Of a stretch of 9,384 bases of DNA, positions 6,846 to 9,384 are shown one piece after another. Made by a program: the position numbers and the translations under genes. Position 1 is the stretch's first letter; each line of letters begins with the position of its first letter. The notes below the pieces were generated by a model. It saw only the letters and a program-made list of their open reading frames with translations, was not told the DNA's origin and ran no database searches. The DNA comes from Archangiaceae bacterium (GTDB lineage: Bacteria; Myxococcota; Myxococcia; Myxococcales; Myxococcaceae), in assembly GCA_023248915.1 (NCBI GenBank), contig JAHFDQ010000211.1:1-9384 (forward strand), read 5' to 3'.

Positions 6846-8045
6846 GTGACGAAGCCAGCGCGCAAGAACCCGGCGAAGGCAGGGAACAAGAACCTCTCGG
6901 GGCGGCGAAGGCAGTCGTTCGTGGTCGCGCGGTCGGTGACGCCCCCCTTTGACGCCGAGATCGCGGCGCTCGCTCTCGACCTCGGGAAGATGATCGAGGC
7001 TGCGCGGCGGCAGGTTGCAGTCGCGGCGAACGCCGCGCTCACGATGCTCTACTGGCAGCTCGGTCGTCGCGTCCGCACGGAAGTCCTCGAGGGGCGCCGC
7101 GCCGAGTATGGCGAGCAGATTGTCGCCGCAGTGGGGCGACAATTAGAGGACCGTCATGGGCGCGGCTTCGGGGAAAAGAACCTTCGGCGGATGGTTCAGT
7201 TCGCTGCGGTGTTTCCAGATCCCGAGATTGTCGCCGCACTGCGGCGACGCTTGGGCTGGGCTCACTTCAAGCAGCTCAGCCTATTGAAGGACCCGCTCAA
7301 GCGCGAGTTCTACGCCGAGATGTGTCGCATCGACGGCTGGTCCACGCGCGAGCTGGCCCAGAAGATCGACGGGATGCTCTATGAGCGCACTGCCCTCTCG
7401 AGGAAGCCCGAAGAGCTGATTCGGCGAGAGCTCGCAGCGCTACGCGAGAAAGGCGCGGTCACCCCCGCGTTGGTCTTTCGCGATCCCTACATGCTCGACT
7501 TCCTCGAGCTCGCGGACACGTACAGCGAGAAGGACCTCGAGTCGGCGATCCTGCGCGAGATCGAACGCTTCCTTCTAGAGCTGGGCGACGGCTTCACCTT
7601 CGTCGAGCGGCAGAAGCGCATCGTGCTCGACAGCGACGATTACTACGTGGACCTCTTGTTCTTCCACCGTCGGCTTCGAAGACTTGTAGCCATCGAACTC
7701 AAGATCGGAGACTTCAAGCCGGCGGACTCCGGCCAGATGGAACTCTATCTGCGCTGGCTCGATCGACACGAGCGCCAGCCTTCCGAAGAGGCCCCGCTCG
7801 GCATCATTCTCTGTGCCGGCAAGAAGCGGGAAACCGTCGAGTATCTCGATCTCGATGCGCGCGGAATCCACGTCGCTGAGTACCTGACTGATCTCCCACC
7901 GCGCGAAGTCCTGGAGGAGCGGCTGCATCGCGCGATCGAAGCAGCACGCAACCGCCTCGTGATTGGCTCGGACGTCAACTCGGTGGCCACGATGCCGACT
8001 CCGCACATGAACACTGGCCACGCGCGCGGTAGGCGCAAGCTGTGA
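6846..8045 (+). CDS. DUF1016/YhcG-family PD-(D/E)XK nuclease
   Basis: The product has 399 residues. After a basic tail (1-30) comes the DUF1016 N-terminal domain (about 36-185), recognised by LYWQLGRRV, a YGEQIVAAVGRQL helix, GFGEKNLRRMVQFAAVFPD and LGWAHFKQLSLL. The C-terminal nuclease domain (about 205-370) has the catalytic pattern Asp269 in YYVDLLFFH and Glu284-Leu-Lys286 in VAIELKIGDFKPADSGQM. Proteins of this family (E. coli YhcG) are found in defence and restriction-modification neighbourhoods. The domain predicts metal-dependent nucleic-acid cleavage; the exact substrate is not known from the sequence. The GTG start at 6846 is set by GGAGGAG at 6833-6839, 6 nt upstream. Codon use is more mixed at third positions than in the gat genes, which fits acquisition by transfer. 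Its stop overlaps a possible small ORF by GTGA. Confidence 0.93.
   Translation: MTKPARKNPAKAGNKNLSGRRRQSFVVARSVTPPFDAEIAALALDLGKMIEAARRQVAVAANAALTMLYWQLGRRVRTEVLEGRRAEYGEQIVAAVGRQLEDRHGRGFGEKNLRRMVQFAAVFPDPEIVAALRRRLGWAHFKQLSLLKDPLKREFYAEMCRIDGWSTRELAQKIDGMLYERTALSRKPEELIRRELAALREKGAVTPALVFRDPYMLDFLELADTYSEKDLESAILREIERFLLELGDGFTFVERQKRIVLDSDDYYVDLLFFHRRLRRLVAIELKIGDFKPADSGQMELYLRWLDRHERQPSEEAPLGIILCAGKKRETVEYLDLDARGIHVAEYLTDLPPREVLEERLHRAIEAARNRLVIGSDVNSVATMPTPHMNTGHARGRRKL
7117..7248 (+). repeat. Duplicated 24-nt palindromic element inside the nuclease gene
   Basis: The 24-nt segments at 7117-7140 and 7225-7248 are identical at 22 positions and lie 108 nt (36 codons) apart in the same reading frame. 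The second contains a perfect inverted repeat, GTCGCCGCA C TGCGGCGAC (7230-7248), with 9-nt arms and one central base. The first copy has the same arms with one mismatch. Both encode an I-V-A-A peptide that fits the DUF1016 N-terminal domain, so protein constraint plus GC bias may explain them. Confidence 0.5.
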
Positions 8046-8173
8046 TCGCCGCCCTCTCACACATCATCGCCACTCGCCCTGAGAAGCCTGCTGTCGAAGA
8101 CACGGGGCGTGAGGCCTCATCAGGGACGCGAAGGGGTCGGCCTCGGAAGGCGGCAGCGGTCAACTCGGCGTGA
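8042..8173 (+). CDS. Possible 43-residue ORF with an AT-hook-like motif
   Basis: GTG at 8042 overlaps the stop of the nuclease gene as GTGA, a common sign of translational coupling, and the frame runs 43 codons to TGA at 8171-8173. A weak GGTAGG ribosome-like site lies at 8029-8034. Residues 29-36 are TRRGRPRK; the RGRP core with flanking basic residues matches the AT-hook, a minor-groove DNA-binding motif. The rest is low in features, with an Ala-rich C-terminus. The next gene begins 18 nt downstream in the same frame, so one stop codon alone separates them. It could be a real small DNA-binding partner, a nonsense-split N-terminus of the next gene, or a chance open frame in GC-rich DNA. No homologue is recognised. 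Confidence 0.35.
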   Translation: MIAALSHIIATRPEKPAVEDTGREASSGTRRGRPRKAAAVNSA

Positions 8174-8191
8174 CTCGAGGGCGGAGCTGAA

Positions 8192-8626
8192 ATGTTTGTT
8201 CACGAACCGCCACCTGGCTCACGCCAATCGGCACCGACATCGCTCGTGGTTCAGAGCGTTGTTCGTCCCAAGAGGGTGGCGTTTCTCTTCGATAAGGCGA
8301 AGGCGACCTTCACGTTCATCGCGTCGCAAGACGTGCTGACCTACCCTGGCGACGAGCGCATCACCGACCTCGACTTGATGGTGCTCCTCGACGGTGAGCT
8401 GGTAATTGGTGAGGTCAAGTCGAATGCTCGGGGCTTCGACGCCGCATCCGTGGCAGCCATGGTGAAGGTGGCCAAGGTGATGCTTCCCGACACGGTGATC
8501 TTTGCCGCGGAAGCAGATGGTGCAACTTGGCCGACCGAGGTGGCGGTGCTTCTCGACAACGCAACAACGGAACTTACGGCTCTGCGGGTGACTGTTCGCC
8601 GCGAGCTACTTCGGTGGCTCCCATAG
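8192..8626 (+). CDS. Hypothetical protein with a PD-(D/E)XK-like core
   Basis: The product has 144 residues and I cannot assign it to a named family. The central part has a beta-rich pattern with Asp59/Asp61 in ITDLDLMVLLDG, then Glu74-Val-Lys76 in ELVIGEVKS twelve residues later, then a helix (FDAASVAAMVKVAKVM) and a strand (DTVIFAAE). This order of D, 10-14 residues, E-x-K, helix and strand is that of PD-(D/E)XK nucleases. The N-terminal VVQSVVRPKRVAFLFDKAK segment looks like a strand and basic region rather than a full domain, so the protein may be a short nuclease or the C-terminal remnant of a larger one. ATG 8192 is set by GGAG at 8183-8186 and by an in-frame stop at 8171-8173 with no other start between. 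It lies 146 nt after the DUF1016 gene on the same strand. Codon use is more mixed than in the gat genes. Confidence 0.65.
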   Translation: MFVHEPPPGSRQSAPTSLVVQSVVRPKRVAFLFDKAKATFTFIASQDVLTYPGDERITDLDLMVLLDGELVIGEVKSNARGFDAASVAAMVKVAKVMLPDTVIFAAEADGATWPTEVAVLLDNATTELTALRVTVRRELLRWLP

Positions 8627-8858
8627 AACGAGCGCTTGGAACTCGCGCGGACCTGTTGCCCTTCTACGCCGCGCGGCGCCCGATAGGGATGAGCACTGAG
8701 AACGGCACCCTCGGTCCGACCACGTTGGGGTGGAAATTCCGAACGCGCGCCCCCGCTGCCACCTCACGTCTTCGGAACGCTCGGCGCTGCTCCTGATCCA
8801 CGAACTTCAGCGGCTTCGAGCAGCGTTGAGACCCATTATCCACCGCATCTCGTGCGCA
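8627..8858 (+). other. Intergenic stretch without a supportable gene
   Basis: About 230 nt separate the PD-(D/E)XK-like gene from the operator region of the toxin-antitoxin module. Short open frames cross it, but none has a ribosome site, codon bias or recognisable protein. I see no tRNA and no hairpin followed by a T run. It may hold the vapB promoter's upstream part and decayed sequence. Confidence 0.5.
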
Positions 8859-8889
8859 AGCATATATAGAGATATGCTAAGGCATATGC
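8859..8889 (+). promoter_or_regulatory. Operator-like palindromes at the antitoxin start (probable VapB/VapBC autoregulatory site)
   Basis: AGCATAT (8859-8865) and ATATGCT (8872-8878) form a perfect 7-nt inverted repeat around a 6-nt centre. A second palindrome, GCATATGC (8882-8889), overlaps the ATG of the antitoxin. GCATAT recurs at 8860 and 8882, 22 nt or about two helical turns apart. It is an AT-rich island in a GC-rich region and lies where ribbon-helix-helix antitoxins usually bind to repress their own operon. The promoter is probably within it, but I cannot fix -35 and -10 boxes. Confidence 0.6.
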
Positions 8890-9131
8890 GGACGACTCTC
8901 GACCTCCCTGACCCGCTGTTTCGCCAGGCCAAGAAGCTTGCGCGCGCGCGCAAGATCCCGTTTCGCGCCCTGGTCGCCGAGGCGCTGCGCAGAGTCATCA
9001 AGGAAGAGGCGCCGCGCCGCGGCTTCAAGCTGGCCGAACGTTCCCGAGGCTCAGGTGGCCTCGTGAACGGCCTGAGTTGGACCGACTGGGACCGGATTCG
9101 CGACCTGGTCTACGAGGGCCACGGCGGATGA
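8886..9131 (+). CDS. vapB: VapB-type ribbon-helix-helix antitoxin
   Basis: The product has 81 residues. MRTTLDLPDPLFRQAKKLAR followed by a second helix, FRALVAEALRRVIKEE, is the ribbon-helix-helix DNA-binding domain (1-41). The tail, with GFKLAERSRGSGGLVNGLSW and DWDRIRDLVYEGHGG, is the usual toxin-binding region of this VapB class. It should neutralise the downstream PIN toxin and repress the operon. I chose ATG 8886 because family members begin with MRTTLDL; an in-frame ATG at 8874 is possible, and a much longer frame upstream does not look coding. Only AAGG at 8879-8882 precedes the start, 3 nt away, so the mRNA may be leaderless or weakly initiated. The toxin gene overlaps by ATGA. Codon use is as GC-rich as the core genes. 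Confidence 0.88.
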   Translation: MRTTLDLPDPLFRQAKKLARARKIPFRALVAEALRRVIKEEAPRRGFKLAERSRGSGGLVNGLSWTDWDRIRDLVYEGHGG

Positions 9132-9384
9132 TCGCCTTCGACACGAACATCCTCGTTTACGCACACCGGTCGGACTCGCCGTTCCACGCGCGCGCCGCCG
9201 AGCTCGTTCGCGCGGCGGCCGAGGGGGTCGATCCCTGGGCGCTGTTGTGGCCGTGCTTGCACGAGTTCGTCGGCATCGTGACCCACCCGCGCATCTTCAA
9301 GCACCCGACGGTCATCGCCGACGCCCTGGCGCAGGTCGAGGCGTGGCTGGCGTCTCCGACAGTCGTCCCTCTCGTCGAAGTCGA
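9128..9384 (+). CDS. vapC: VapC-type PIN-domain toxin (partial, C-terminus beyond right edge)
   Basis: The open frame starts with the ATG of the ATGA overlap with vapB and continues through the edge (85 full codons). MIAFDTNILVYAHR carries the first PIN acidic residue, Asp5, and LHEFVGIVTHPRIF carries the conserved Glu46. The DSPFHARAAELV helix between them is typical of this VapC subgroup. The remaining acidic residues of the active site would lie off the window. VapC toxins are metal-dependent ribonucleases, commonly cutting tRNA or rRNA, and are held inactive by VapB; the target here cannot be read from the sequence. GAGGG at 9114-9118 may serve as ribosome site, and the overlap suggests coupled translation. 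Confidence 0.9.
   Translation, partial: MIAFDTNILVYAHRSDSPFHARAAELVRAAAEGVDPWALLWPCLHEFVGIVTHPRIFKHPTVIADALAQVEAWLASPTVVPLVEV

Noticed and set aside
6546..7142. A 198-codon minus-strand frame antisense to the DUF1016 gene start
   Set aside because: There is no recognisable domain, it is Arg-rich, and it conflicts with the strong ribosome site and conserved domain of the plus-strand gene.
7575..8060. A 161-codon minus-strand frame opposite the nuclease C-terminus
   Set aside because: It looks like the complement of the PD-(D/E)XK core; no ribosome site or family resemblance.
8730..8885. N-terminal extension of the antitoxin to ATG 8730
   Set aside because: The extra 52 residues are not antitoxin-like and would cover the operator-like palindromes; family members begin at MRTTLDL.

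Overview
The window is very GC-rich, with almost exclusively G/C third codon positions in its left two thirds. It most likely comes from a member of Myxococcota or a relative. The main evidence is the protein at 1390-2967, which joins an MJ0042-type zinc ribbon, a GYF_2-like domain, a Pro/Tyr-rich linker, one membrane helix and TPRs; I associate this layout with myxobacteria. The lineage is an inference, because no rRNA or marker gene with lineage-specific signatures is present.

Left part (1-6516), chromosomal core. A leftward gene truncated by the window edge encodes the N-terminal four-helix membrane domain and linker of the DNA translocase FtsK (1-1196, minus strand). A divergent intergenic region (1197-1389) holds a plausible ftsK promoter whose spacer is a run of ten G/C pairs. 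Rightward from there runs a tight set of five genes: the membrane ZnR/GYF/TPR protein, a small TFIIB-type zinc-ribbon protein, then gatC, gatA and gatB. The last three make the Glu-tRNA(Gln)/Asp-tRNA(Asn) amidotransferase. Gaps in this set are 0 to 15 nt, so it reads as one operon. GatA keeps the Lys-cisSer-Ser triad and GatB keeps the zinc cysteines.

Right part (6517-9384), accessory. Codon use becomes more mixed and the genes become defence or toxin-antitoxin types. Directly after gatB lies a decayed minus-strand fragment of an MNT-type nucleotidyltransferase with a D-to-N change in its catalytic motif. Then comes an intact DUF1016/YhcG-family PD-(D/E)XK nuclease (6846-8045). It is followed, with a GTGA overlap, by a possible 43-residue ORF with an AT-hook-like RGRPRK motif, and then by a 144-residue protein with a second PD-(D/E)XK-like D...E-V-K motif (8192-8626). 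These three may form a small operon. After a non-coding stretch, a VapBC-type module begins: a ribbon-helix-helix antitoxin (8886-9131) preceded by palindromic GCATAT/ATATGC operator-like sites, and a PIN-domain toxin overlapping it by ATGA and cut by the right edge.

The most interesting signals are the nuclease / AT-hook micro-ORF / nuclease-like cluster, the homopolymer in the ftsK promoter spacer, and the GltJ-like domain set of the first operon protein. I saw no tRNA, rRNA, CRISPR array or complete insertion sequence.
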